From an uncultured Parasphingopyxis sp. (GTDB lineage: Bacteria > Pseudomonadota > Alphaproteobacteria > Sphingomonadales > Sphingomonadaceae), in contig CAJQMX010000185.1 in the NCBI GenBank assembly GCA_905479515.1, positions 1-10,987 on the forward strand: a stretch of 10,987 nucleotides of DNA. Direction: 5' to 3'. The notes under the pieces are model-generated. The model made no database searches and had not been told where the DNA came from. It saw only the letters and a program-made list of their open reading frames with translations. Numbering within the stretch: position 1 is the first letter of the stretch; each line of letters begins with the position of its first letter. The translations under genes and the position numbers were made by a program. Shown piece by piece: positions 1-6,089 of the stretch.

Positions 1-2
1 AC

Positions 3-212
3 CCCCTCGATGACGGTATGGGCGGGGCCCATCATCCGCAGGTCGATCGCCAGACCAAGGATGAGATCAAACTGCTTAACCAGGAAAATACGCAGCTGCG
101 CGACGAGTTGGCCGGCTTGAAAAACCGCCTTGCCAATGTCGAAACCATCGTCACGGACCGTGGCTATGGCCTCGATCAGGAAATCGAACGCCTTCGCGAC
201 AAGGCCGAATAG
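3..212 (+). CDS. Psp-like coiled-coil protein, C-terminal part (partial gene)
   Basis: The open frame runs in from the left edge, so the true start is outside the window. The first internal ATG is at 18, but starting there would leave no membrane segment, so it is probably not the start. The visible part is strongly charged and heptad-like, with a coiled coil over most of its length (LLNQENTQLRDEL, then LAGLKNRLANVE). It ends in VETIVTDRGYGLDQEIERLRD. This tail matches the tails of the next two genes and resembles the cytoplasmic tail I recall for sphingomonad PspC (VTS-x(4)-L-x(2)-EI-x(2)-LR). It could be the end of pspC itself or another of the small PspB-like proteins. A role in envelope stress is inferred from the tail and context only. 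A purine-rich ribosome site for the next gene begins at its stop codon. Confidence 0.6.
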   Translation, partial: PLDDGMGGAHHPQVDRQTKDEIKLLNQENTQLRDELAGLKNRLANVETIVTDRGYGLDQEIERLRDKAE

Positions 213-223
213 GGAGAAGGTTC

Positions 224-487
224 GTGGAAACCATTATCATATTGCTCATCACCGTTGCCTTCCCGATTGCCGCCGTAACCTTTTGGATATTTGGCAGCAA
301 ATGGTTCTCGCTCCGCAAGGCAGAGTTGAAGGCCAATGCAACAATGACGGCTGAAAGTGCTGCGCAATATGCGGCAAAAACGGAACGGCTCGAACAGCGA
401 GTGGCAACGCTGGAGCGGATCCTGACAGATCGCTCGACTGTGCTCAGCGAAGAAATAGAAAATTTGCGGGACAAACCGCTCAACTAA
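224..487 (+). CDS. Small PspB/PspC-tail-like membrane protein (copy 2)
   Basis: This 87-residue protein starts at GTG 224. A purine-rich ribosome site (GGAGAAGG, 213-220) sits just upstream, and the gap from the previous stop codon is only 11 bases. Residues about 4-26 (IIILLITVAFPIAAVTFWIF) form one membrane segment. After it come a basic stretch (KWFSLRKAELK) and a long coiled coil from about residue 45 to the end. The C-terminal block LERILTDRSTVLSEEIENLRD has the TD-x(5)-L-x(2)-EIE-x-LRD motif shared with its neighbours. The layout (one N-terminal helix, then a charged helix with a x-R-x(2)-LE-x-IL block) is like PspB, while the last 15 residues are more like a PspC tail. I infer an inner-membrane protein working with the phage-shock system. 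No enzyme motif is visible. Confidence 0.75.
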   Translation: METIIILLITVAFPIAAVTFWIFGSKWFSLRKAELKANATMTAESAAQYAAKTERLEQRVATLERILTDRSTVLSEEIENLRDKPLN

Positions 488-515
488 ACAGGAACAAGGT
501 TCAGGGAGATGCTAG

Positions 516-785
516 ATGTTTGATAATCCTTTTTCGATGGTCGTTGCCATCGTTCTGATCACCGCAATAGCCGGTGTTCTGAGAGCAAAGTACAAGGCAG
601 AGCAAGGGATCGTTGAAGACGCGAATGGCGAACCACGCCGCCTCGTCGACCCCGATGCCGGACGGATGCGGGAAGAGATCAAACAGTTGAAGGATCGCAT
701 CGCGGTTCTCGAACGGATCGCCACCGATAAAAGCAATCGGCTTGGTGATGAAATCGAAGCCCTGCGCGACAGAACGCACAGCTAA
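516..785 (+). CDS. Small PspB/PspC-tail-like membrane protein (copy 3)
   Basis: This 89-residue protein starts at ATG 516, with the ribosome site GGGAG at 504-508. Residues about 6-23 (FSMVVAIVLITAIAGVL) form a single membrane helix, followed by basic RAKYKAEQG and a polar linker. A coiled coil follows (MREEIKQLKDRIAVLERIA) and then the tail ATDKSNRLGDEIEALRDR. It is the most PspB-like of the set (compare the x-R-I-x-x-LE-x-I core of PspB), and proteins of this form are common hypotheticals in sphingomonads. The spacers before this gene and before the next both contain AGGTTCAGG, so gene and spacer were probably duplicated together. Its role in envelope stress is inferred from family resemblance and position. 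Confidence 0.75.
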   Translation: MFDNPFSMVVAIVLITAIAGVLRAKYKAEQGIVEDANGEPRRLVDPDAGRMREEIKQLKDRIAVLERIATDKSNRLGDEIEALRDRTHS

Positions 786-816
786 AAATACAGGTTCAGG
801 AAAGAAAGGAATAATC

Positions 817-1059
817 ATGCAGGATCAAATCCCGACACTGGCCACAACGGCAGCCGGATTGATTGGCTTGATGATCGCCAGCCTTGTTGCATTGAGGGGC
901 TGGCGCGGATGGCTCGATCTGAAACGGCTCGAACTCCAACAGGCGGCAACCTTGTCCGGCGACGTCCGTGCACCCAGCACGGGATCGCGGATCGAAGTCG
1001 CTGACCTCAAGGAACGGGTTCGCAAGCTCGAAGCGATCGCCGCGGGTATCGAACTCTAG
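817..1059 (+). CDS. Small Psp-like membrane protein lacking the shared tail (copy 4)
   Basis: This 80-residue protein starts at ATG 817, preceded by AAGAAAGGA at 802-810. A longer frame opens at 742, but it overlaps the previous gene and has no comparable ribosome site, so 817 is preferred. Residues about 8-27 (LATTAAGLIGLMIASLVAL) form a membrane segment, followed by an amphipathic basic stretch (RGWRGWLDLKRLELQQ) and a short coiled coil (EVADLKERVRKLEAIAAG). It stops right after the LE-x-IA core and lacks the TD-x(5)-L-x(2)-EIE-x-LRD tail of the three preceding proteins. That makes it a shortened member of the series. It is the last gene of the run: a hairpin with a T-run follows 17 bases after the stop codon. 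Confidence 0.7.
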   Translation: MQDQIPTLATTAAGLIGLMIASLVALRGWRGWLDLKRLELQQAATLSGDVRAPSTGSRIEVADLKERVRKLEAIAAGIEL

Positions 1060-1076
1060 AAACACCAAAGTTCGTC

Positions 1077-1103
1077 ATTCCGCTCGCCCCGCGGAATCTT
1101 TTT
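1077..1103 (+). terminator. Probable rho-independent terminator of the Psp-like run
   Basis: ATTCCGC (1077-1083) pairs with GCGGAAT (1091-1097) across a 7-base loop. The sequence CTTTTTG follows at once, giving a seven-pair stem plus T-run. It lies 17 bases past the stop codon of the last small membrane-protein gene. The flanking GTCATTCC...GGAATC resembles intergenic palindromic repeats common in proteobacteria, so it could be a repeat element that also terminates transcription. Confidence 0.6.
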
Positions 1104-1132
1104 GGCCCGGCCCATATCGCCCTACCGAAAAG

Positions 1133-1153
1133 GCCCCGGCATCATGCCGGGGC
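1133..1153. repeat. Strong GC-rich hairpin between the Psp-like genes and sufE
   Basis: GCCCCGGCA (1133-1141) and TGCCGGGGC (1145-1153) form a perfect nine-pair stem with a 3-base loop. There is no T-run on the plus side. Read on the minus strand, the stem is followed by CTTTTCGG, so it could stop antisense transcription coming through sufE. It may equally be half of a two-hairpin intergenic repeat together with the hairpin at 1077-1097. Confidence 0.5.
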
Positions 1154-1213
1154 GACGTACGTGGACGATGAACTGGGGTGACGCGCGGCCAGCCAGCCCC
1201 TAAATGACCGGGC

Positions 1214-1627
1214 ATGACCCAATCCACCACTCTTCACGATGTCCGCGAGGAATATGATTTTCTCGATAGCGACGACCGTTACCGGCTCCTGATCGATCTC
1301 GGCCACACGCTGGACGAGATGCCCGAAGCCCTGAAATCCGACGCGACACTGGTGCGCGGCTGTTCAGCATCGGTCTGGGTATATCCAACGCAATTGCCAG
1401 ACGGGCGGCTGCACTTTCTCGCTGATAGCAATGCCGCGATTACTAAGGGGATTATCGCGCTCGTGCTGCTAACGGTGCAGGATCGTTCCCCGGCAGAGAT
1501 CCTTGCGACCGACATTCCCGGTGAACTCGCAACCTTTGATCTCAAGAACCAGCTGAGCTCAAACCGAACCCAGGGCATTCCAAACATGATCGCCCTGATC
1601 CGCGAAACGGCCGAGCGCTACGTCTAA
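1214..1627 (+). CDS. sufE: SufE family sulfur-acceptor protein
   Basis: This is a cytoplasmic partner of the SufS cysteine desulfurase. It accepts persulfide sulfur on a conserved cysteine and passes it on for iron-sulfur cluster assembly. The 137-residue length is right for the family. The active-site cysteine is Cys50 in LVRGCSASVWVYP, which matches the family's (V/I)-x-GC-x-(S/A)-x-VW signature. The C-terminal block LSSNRTQGIPNMIALIRE matches the family's L-(S/T)-x-x-R-x-x-G-(L/I)-x-x-M ending. ATG 1214 is the only good start, because an in-frame TGA lies at 1205-1207; no clear Shine-Dalgarno sequence precedes it. The other suf genes are not here, so this is a stand-alone copy. It meets the following minus-strand gene tail to tail with a 3-base gap. 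Confidence 0.92.
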   Translation: MTQSTTLHDVREEYDFLDSDDRYRLLIDLGHTLDEMPEALKSDATLVRGCSASVWVYPTQLPDGRLHFLADSNAAITKGIIALVLLTVQDRSPAEILATDIPGELATFDLKNQLSSNRTQGIPNMIALIRETAERYV

Positions 1628-1630
1628 GGC

Positions 1631-2167
1631 TTAGGCACCCTTCCAGGTGCGGCGCTCTTCGGCAGTGCGCAGCACATCCCATGCCGCCTGTGCGGCCTGA
1701 AAACGCTTGGCCGCCTCTTCATCATCCGGCGTTACATCGGGATGATTTTCCTTGGCCAGCTTGCGCCATGCCTTTTTCACAGCATCAATATCTGCATCAC
1801 TCTCAAGTTCGAGTATTTCCAGAGCCAGCATCTCATCAGAGCTTCGCGTTCCATCGCCGGGGCCGCCCCAGCCATAATGTGACGCCTGACCAAACCCGCT
1901 CGCGTCGCGCTGCTCATCATGCTCACGTTGCTTGCGCTGTTCCTTGTTCAGACCTTCGAAATAATTATAGTTGCGGTTATATTCGGCCGCATGCTTCTCA
2001 CAGAAATACCAGCGATCCGGGCTGTTGGGCGATTTGGGCGCAGGCCGGTCACCCGGTTCTTCGCAGAGATGACGGTCGCAGATACGCACCTCGACCGTGT
2101 CGCGAGAGGATTCATATCCACGCCAGCGAGGAAAACCCCAATCTTTCTGTCTTCGTCCGCCTGCCAT
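1631..2167 (-). CDS. J-domain protein with N-terminal Cys/His segment
   Basis: This 178-residue protein has its J-domain at the C terminus (about 113-178), with the helix II run AVKKAWRKLAKE and the HPD tripeptide at 142-144. Through it the protein should stimulate the ATPase of an Hsp70 (DnaK). The N-terminal part contains C-x(2)-H-x-C (Cys30, His33, Cys35) and, about 20 residues on, C-x(2)-H (Cys56, His59), a plausible zinc site. The linking APKSPNSPDRWYFCEKHAAEYN block is typical of an alphaproteobacterial J-protein group of unknown client. There is no Gly/Phe region or DnaJ zinc finger, so this is not DnaJ itself. The start at 2167 has only a distant GGGAG upstream (about 15 bases away). 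A link to iron-sulfur assembly through the convergent sufE would be speculative. Confidence 0.85.
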   Translation of the reverse strand: MAGGRRQKDWGFPRWRGYESSRDTVEVRICDRHLCEEPGDRPAPKSPNSPDRWYFCEKHAAEYNRNYNYFEGLNKEQRKQREHDEQRDASGFGQASHYGWGGPGDGTRSSDEMLALEILELESDADIDAVKKAWRKLAKENHPDVTPDDEEAAKRFQAAQAAWDVLRTAEERRTWKGA

Positions 2168-2274
2168 AACTGCTTAGCTTAGCTCCCAATAGAGGAACGG
2201 GCCACCGCCTTTATTGGCTATGACCCGCTCCACGACAATTTTATCTGTCCGGACGAAACCGCCCAATACAGTGT

Positions 2275-2880
2275 TTAGCGATAAGACGCCGCTCCGATGA
2301 GCCCCGCCGTACCGATGATCGACGAAATCAGTACGCTCATGATAACGGCCATCACGACAAAGGATGCGACGTTCCAGATGATGATTGTGACTGCGGTATA
2401 GCCGACAGCTTTGCCCTCTGGCACTTTCATCACGCTCTGGCTGCCCAGATAAATCAGATAGGCCGAATAGCCGAATGCGGCGAGCGACAGCAAAATATTC
2501 AGACCCGGAATGAAGCCGAAAAAGCCGGCAACCCAGCCAGGCGTAGCCGAGTAGACTACAAGTTTCATCGCCGACAGGCTATTTTTCGCCCCGTCAAAGC
2601 TCGGCGCCAATGCGTTGGCAATAATACCCATCAAATACAGAATGCCGAGACCGATAACGTAACCGGCAATCGCCGTGACCAGGAAATAATTCATCCCAAA
2701 AAACCGATAAGGCCCGAACGACAGCGCAAATGCGATAAGCGTCCCGATGGCCGGCAAAGCCGCCAATATCATTGCATAACCGGTAAATAGCCCCGCTGTG
2801 GAGCCCTGTTCTGCATCAATCTTCGCCCATTCGGTTTTGGGCGACAAAAGAATATTTTTTGCGCGATCGATCAAGCTCAT
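2275..2880 (-). CDS. Yip1 family multi-pass membrane protein
   Basis: The N terminus MSLIDRAKNILLSPKTEW is characteristic of bacterial Yip1-domain proteins. About five hydrophobic segments follow (roughly residues 30-53, 63-88, 110-124, 125-146 and 160-190), with a conserved-looking YSATPGWVAGFFGFIPGLN stretch in the middle. An earlier in-frame ATG exists at 2919. I chose ATG 2880 because GAGGGGAA lies 5 bases upstream and because family members begin with this MS(L/I) sequence. The product is 201 residues. The molecular function of bacterial Yip1 proteins is not established, and I infer only an inner-membrane location. The gene lies downstream of rnpB on the same strand. Positions 2168-2274 beyond its stop contain no gene that I can see and no convincing terminator. 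Confidence 0.85.
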   Translation of the reverse strand: MSLIDRAKNILLSPKTEWAKIDAEQGSTAGLFTGYAMILAALPAIGTLIAFALSFGPYRFFGMNYFLVTAIAGYVIGLGILYLMGIIANALAPSFDGAKNSLSAMKLVVYSATPGWVAGFFGFIPGLNILLSLAAFGYSAYLIYLGSQSVMKVPEGKAVGYTAVTIIIWNVASFVVMAVIMSVLISSIIGTAGLIGAASYR

Positions 2881-2885
2881 ATCTG

Positions 2886-2893
2886 TTCCCCTC
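2886..2893 (-). promoter_or_regulatory. Ribosome binding site fixing the Yip1 gene start
   Basis: On the minus strand this reads GAGGGGAA, with 5 bases between it and ATG 2880. It supports that start over the in-frame ATG at 2919, which has no comparable site. Confidence 0.7.
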
Positions 2894-2932
2894 ATTTTGA
2901 ATGCGATTGTGTGAACCAAATTCTCTGATTCG

Positions 2933-2966
2933 TAAAGCAGGCGCAGCTTTATGCGGCTGTGCCGCA
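2933..2966 (-). terminator. Two small hairpins after rnpB, possible processing or termination region
   Basis: Just past the rnpB 3' end on the minus strand, TGCGGC/GCCGCA (2952-2966) forms a six-pair stem with a 3-base loop. TAAAGC/GCTTTA (2933-2951) forms a second six-pair stem with a 7-base loop. No long T-run follows, so termination is uncertain; the 3' end may be made by processing instead. Confidence 0.35.
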
Positions 2967-2971
2967 GATCA

Positions 2972-3340
2972 CTGCCAGAGGGCCTATAAGCCGGGTTTTG
3001 TCCAGCGGATCACTCCGCCTGTGCGACCATTCCTCTAGGAACGGGATTGCTCCCGCCCTCAAGCGACCAACCCGGACGACAGGCCGAACCCAAGCCTATG
3101 TGCCATCCCTATTCGGTCTTGCTCCCGGTGGGGTTTGCCGTGCCGCGGCCATTGCTGGCGCGCGCGGTGCGCTCTTACCGCACCCTTTCAATATCGCCGA
3201 GCCGAAGCCTTGGGCAACCTGCTTTCTGTGGCACTTTCCCTGGGGTCACCCCCGCCGGACATTATCCGGCACCGTGGGTCCATGGAGCCCGGACTTTCCT
3301 CGCGGCATAAATGCCCCGCGGCCGCCCAGCCCTCTGGCCT
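2972..3340 (-). ncRNA. rnpB: RNase P RNA, bacterial class A
   Basis: This is the catalytic RNA of ribonuclease P, which cuts the 5' leader from tRNA precursors. Read on the minus strand, the hallmark segments appear in order. They are GAGGAAAGTCCGGGCTCC near the 5' end, GGGAAAGTGCCACAGAAA, AAGGGTGCGGTAAGAGCGCA, CGGGAGCAAGACCGAATAGG, TAGAGGAATGGTCGCACAGG and ACAAAACCCGGCTTATAGGC near the 3' end. The terminal P1 helix is a perfect ten-pair match between 3329-3338 (5' arm) and 2974-2983 (3' arm), which sets the ends to within a few bases. The gene begins only a few bases past the stop codon of the upstream amidase gene. Open frames on the plus strand across this stretch are not genes. Confidence 0.97.
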
Positions 3341-3343
3341 CGC

Positions 3344-4042
3344 CTATCTAGCGTTCCCTTGCTCGCGATCCAATAGCAAACGGAAAAGAATAGCGCGCGA
3401 CTGGCCGTCAATCGTCCCGTCAATCAGTTCAGGCCGAAACCGGCGCTGGAACGCAACGACGACCGCCAACTTGTCTTCTATGTCATAGCCGAACCGCTCG
3501 AGCGCGATAAGGAAGGCACTGTCCGTCCAGCCCGGATCCGTGACCGCATCCTCGGGCCGGGCCAGCGCTAGATTGAGCCGTGCCAGCTTGTCCCACGGGA
3601 AAAGCTCGCCCGGATCCTGTTTGCGCGCGGGTGCGACATCCGAATGGCCCACGACATTGGCGCGCGGAATATCATGCCGTTTGTGAATTTCATGGGTCAG
3701 CCGGACAACCGCTGCGATCTGATCATCGGGAAATGGATGATAGCCGAATTCATGGCCGGGATTGACGATCTCTATCCCGATGCTCGCAGAATTCACATCG
3801 GTCACACCGCGCCAATAGGATGCCCCGGCATGCCATGCGCGTTTCCCTTCATCGACCAGTTGCAGGACAGTGCCATCCTCATTGACCACATAATGCGAAG
3901 AAACGCCCGCATCCGGGTTGGTAAGCTGGCGGATGGCCGAGGCGGCGTCTGTCATGCCCGTATAATGCATGACCAGCATCGACACCGGCAATTTGCGATC
4001 ATTGAAATTCGGAGATGGTGTATCGACGATCGTCATCGGCAT
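3344..4042 (-). CDS. N-acetylmuramoyl-L-alanine amidase, AmpD/AmiD type
   Basis: This is a zinc amidase of the Amidase_2 family, which cuts the bond between N-acetylmuramic acid and the stem peptide of murein fragments. Expected zinc ligands are His26 (LVMHYTG), His133 (VVGHSDVAP) and Asp143 (KQDPG). Glu91 (GIEIVN) and the Lys141 region match the catalytic residues of AmpD. A short C-terminal domain (about 178-225, FGYD-x-AVVVAFQRRFRP-x-DGTIDG) looks like a peptidoglycan-binding repeat, the layout of E. coli AmiD. No signal peptide or lipobox is visible, so the protein may act in the cytoplasm in muropeptide recycling, like AmpD. ATG 4042 is preceded by GGTGG at 7 bases; ATG 4036 is an alternative. 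The stop codon overlaps the proposed rnpB -10 element. The 98-base gap upstream (4043-4140) has no clear terminator. Confidence 0.9.
   Translation of the reverse strand: MPMTIVDTPSPNFNDRKLPVSMLVMHYTGMTDAASAIRQLTNPDAGVSSHYVVNEDGTVLQLVDEGKRAWHAGASYWRGVTDVNSASIGIEIVNPGHEFGYHPFPDDQIAAVVRLTHEIHKRHDIPRANVVGHSDVAPARKQDPGELFPWDKLARLNLALARPEDAVTDPGWTDSAFLIALERFGYDIEDKLAVVVAFQRRFRPELIDGTIDGQSRAILFRLLLDREQGNAR
3345..3373 (-). promoter_or_regulatory. Candidate rnpB promoter overlapping the amidase gene end
   Basis: On the minus strand, TTGGAT (3368-3373) and TAGATA (3345-3350) are separated by exactly 17 bases. They lie about 5-10 bases upstream of the predicted rnpB 5' end. The -10 candidate shares two bases with the amidase TAG stop codon (3344-3346). 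Each hexamer matches consensus at only about half its positions; the support is position and spacing. Confidence 0.4.
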
Positions 4043-4140
4043 AATTTTCCACCAAACTGGCGAATATCTTTCGAAAAGGGCCTGTCATTCGGCATTGGTG
4101 GGATACCGCCCAAATTCTGCACCAACGTCAAGGGCAAAGC

Positions 4141-4983
4141 TTATGCTACGCTTGATATCTGAAGCGGTTCAGCGGGTGAAAGTTGGTACAGAGACCTGAC
4201 GCCAGGCAATATTTCGAACCGGTCCGTATAGCCCAGAACCGTCTCACCGGCGCCCAGCATCAAGCCGCCATCAGATGCCAGCGCAGTCGCGATATTCTCG
4301 AGCGCCAAGCTGCGATTGGCCTGCGGAAAATAGAGCAGGACATTGCGGCACAGCACAAGATCGAAGCGACCGGGCGGCGGACTTCCAAGAACATTGTGAT
4401 GCCGAAATTGTACCATCTGGCGTAATGCATCATCGATCTGCCAACGACCGTCAGATTGCTCAAACCAGCGCAGCATGTGCCGTGTCGGCAACCCGCGCTG
4501 AATCTCGAACTGGCTGAAATCAGCCTGTCGGGCCCGGTCGATTGCGGTCCGTGAAACATCCGTACCCAGCAACTCGATCGACCAGCCGCGCCATCGGGCC
4601 TCATTCTCCCGGAATTGCATGGCCAGCGAGTAAACCTCCTGCCCCGTGGAGCAGCCGGCGCTCCATATCCTGAGTTTCTTGGTTTCCTGCCTATGTTTCG
4701 CGATGTTTTCGACAACATTGACCAAATCCGCAAAGGCTTTGCTATCGCGGAAGAAATAGGTTTCATTGTTGAGCAGTCCATCGATGGTTTCGCTGCACAA
4801 CGGGCCACTATCCGGTTCGACCAACCGAGCCGCCAGTTCATCGCAATTTGCAATATCATGGGCTTTCAATATCGGTTTAAGCGCCATTTCGACCCGCCAG
4901 TGCCGCCCTTCCGACAACCGTTGACCGGTCCGCGCCTCAAGCAGCAACGAAAGCATTTTCAAGGATACCGGATTTACCTGCAT
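4141..4983 (-). CDS. cheR: Chemotaxis protein methyltransferase CheR
   Basis: CheR transfers methyl groups from S-adenosylmethionine to glutamates on chemoreceptors, setting adaptation together with CheB. The 280-residue protein has the all-helical N-terminal domain, then NNETYFFRD (72-80), the family signature. The SAM-binding loop WSAGCSTGQEVYS follows at 107-119, then the acidic residue Asp142 in LLGTDVS and the CRNVLLYF motif (212-219). No C-terminal receptor-binding pentapeptide or TPR extension is present. It overlaps the 3' end of cheB by 10 bases, and AAGGG lies 8 bases before ATG 4983, so the two are probably translationally coupled. It is the last gene of the chemotaxis run, and the next gene downstream is the unrelated amidase. 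Confidence 0.95.
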   Translation of the reverse strand: MQVNPVSLKMLSLLLEARTGQRLSEGRHWRVEMALKPILKAHDIANCDELAARLVEPDSGPLCSETIDGLLNNETYFFRDSKAFADLVNVVENIAKHRQETKKLRIWSAGCSTGQEVYSLAMQFRENEARWRGWSIELLGTDVSRTAIDRARQADFSQFEIQRGLPTRHMLRWFEQSDGRWQIDDALRQMVQFRHHNVLGSPPPGRFDLVLCRNVLLYFPQANRSLALENIATALASDGGLMLGAGETVLGYTDRFEILPGVRSLYQLSPAEPLQISSVA

Positions 4984-6089
4984 CCGAATGCCCTTGCCCG
5001 GCGCGCCACATGCTTTGCCAGATCAACTGGCGGAGCGATAACATTTGCAATGCCCTGCCGGGCGACCGCGCCTGGCATACCCCAGACAACCGAACTTTGC
5101 TGATCCTGGGCCAAGATCTCGCCGCCAGCTTTCGCAAGCTTTCCAGCTCCAATGACACCATCGCGGACCATACCGGTCAGCACAATCCCAACAGCATCGC
5201 TGCCATAAACCTCTGCAACGCTCGACAGCATCGGATCGACGGACGGACAAAAACCATTATGCGTCCGGTTGTAATCAAAGCGGATGTGAACATGGCCGTT
5301 GCTGCATTTGACCGCCATATGCGCATCACCCGGTGCGATCAGAATTTCGCCATCCTCGACGCGCTGGCCGTCACACGCCGGTATCGTGTTGCGACCCGAG
5401 ACCTTACGCAATTGCTGCGCAAAATAGACGATGAAATCTGCTGGTAGATGTTGGGTCACCAATATTGGCATCGTGAAATCACGCGGCAATTCCGCGAAGA
5501 ATGTCGACAGGGCGTGAATTCCACCGGTCGATGCACCGATTGCGAGGCATTTGACCGGTCGCCGAATATCCATGGGAGTTAGCGCAGCTTCGGTCGACCG
5601 GCCTTGCGGGTGCACAGCCTGTTCCAGATTGGCAGCACGCTCAGTCAGGCGTCTCATTTTCTCGAGTAGAGATGCTGCAAAACTCTCATTCGATACCGGG
5701 CTGTTGGGTTTTAGTATCAGGTCGCTCGCACCCATTGCCATCGCGCGAATTGAAGCTTCGGCGTCTTCATCACAATGGGACGAGACAATGAGGACTGGCA
5801 CATTTCGGTTTGTGCGGAGAATGTGCGGGATCGCCTCGATACCGTTCATGCCCGGCATTTCAATATCGAGGATGACCAGATCCACGGACAGGGTTTTGAG
5901 CTTTTCAAGCGCCTCTTCGGCACTGCCGGCATGACCAATGACTTTGAAACCGTCCGTTTCGTTGATCACCCGTTGGACGACAAGCCGCGCAACCGCAGAA
6001 TCGTCGACAACGAGAACATTACGGGTTCTTTCTCGCCTCTGCGAGTTTGGTTTATGGGTCTCAGGCCGGCTGGCCACGATCGACCTCAT
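4974..6089 (-). CDS. cheB: Protein-glutamate methylesterase/glutaminase CheB
   Basis: CheB is a response regulator that removes methyl groups from, and deamidates, chemoreceptors when phosphorylated by CheA. The receiver domain (about 24-150) has the acidic pair Asp29-Asp30, phosphoacceptor Asp75 (LVILDIEMPG) and Lys127 (ILKPNS). The esterase domain (about 178-365) has the catalytic triad Ser187 (GASTGG), His214 (TQHLP) and Asp310 (LTGMVRDG). In the last motif the usual Gly after Met is Val. At 371 residues it has normal length. Its ATG at 6089 gives a 29-base overlap with cheY and has only weak ribosome-site support. A GTG at 6077, with GAGG 8 bases upstream, is a possible alternative that would remove four residues. 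The 3' end overlaps cheR by 10 bases. Confidence 0.95.
   Translation of the reverse strand: MRSIVASRPETHKPNSQRRERTRNVLVVDDSAVARLVVQRVINETDGFKVIGHAGSAEEALEKLKTLSVDLVILDIEMPGMNGIEAIPHILRTNRNVPVLIVSSHCDEDAEASIRAMAMGASDLILKPNSPVSNESFAASLLEKMRRLTERAANLEQAVHPQGRSTEAALTPMDIRRPVKCLAIGASTGGIHALSTFFAELPRDFTMPILVTQHLPADFIVYFAQQLRKVSGRNTIPACDGQRVEDGEILIAPGDAHMAVKCSNGHVHIRFDYNRTHNGFCPSVDPMLSSVAEVYGSDAVGIVLTGMVRDGVIGAGKLAKAGGEILAQDQQSSVVWGMPGAVARQGIANVIAPPVDLAKHVARRARAFGCR

Noticed and set aside
1681..2169. A 162-codon plus-strand frame
   Set aside because: It is antisense to the J-domain protein, and its translation is rich in His, Pro and Arg, as expected of a shadow frame.
2168..2274. Short intergenic stretch between the Yip1 and J-protein genes, checked for a small RNA or terminator
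   Set aside because: Only a small GTCCGGAC palindrome is present, with no T-run and no open frame with a ribosome site.
2959..3351. Overlapping plus-strand open frames of 87-130 codons
   Set aside because: They are antisense to the RNase P RNA, which is recognised by its conserved segments and perfect P1 helix.
4043..4140. Possible terminator or promoter between cheR and the amidase gene
   Set aside because: No stem longer than four pairs with a T-run is visible, and the TTGACG on the minus strand has no -10 partner at a good distance.
4260..4859. A 199-codon minus-strand frame
   Set aside because: It is an alternate frame inside cheR, whose own frame carries all the methyltransferase motifs.
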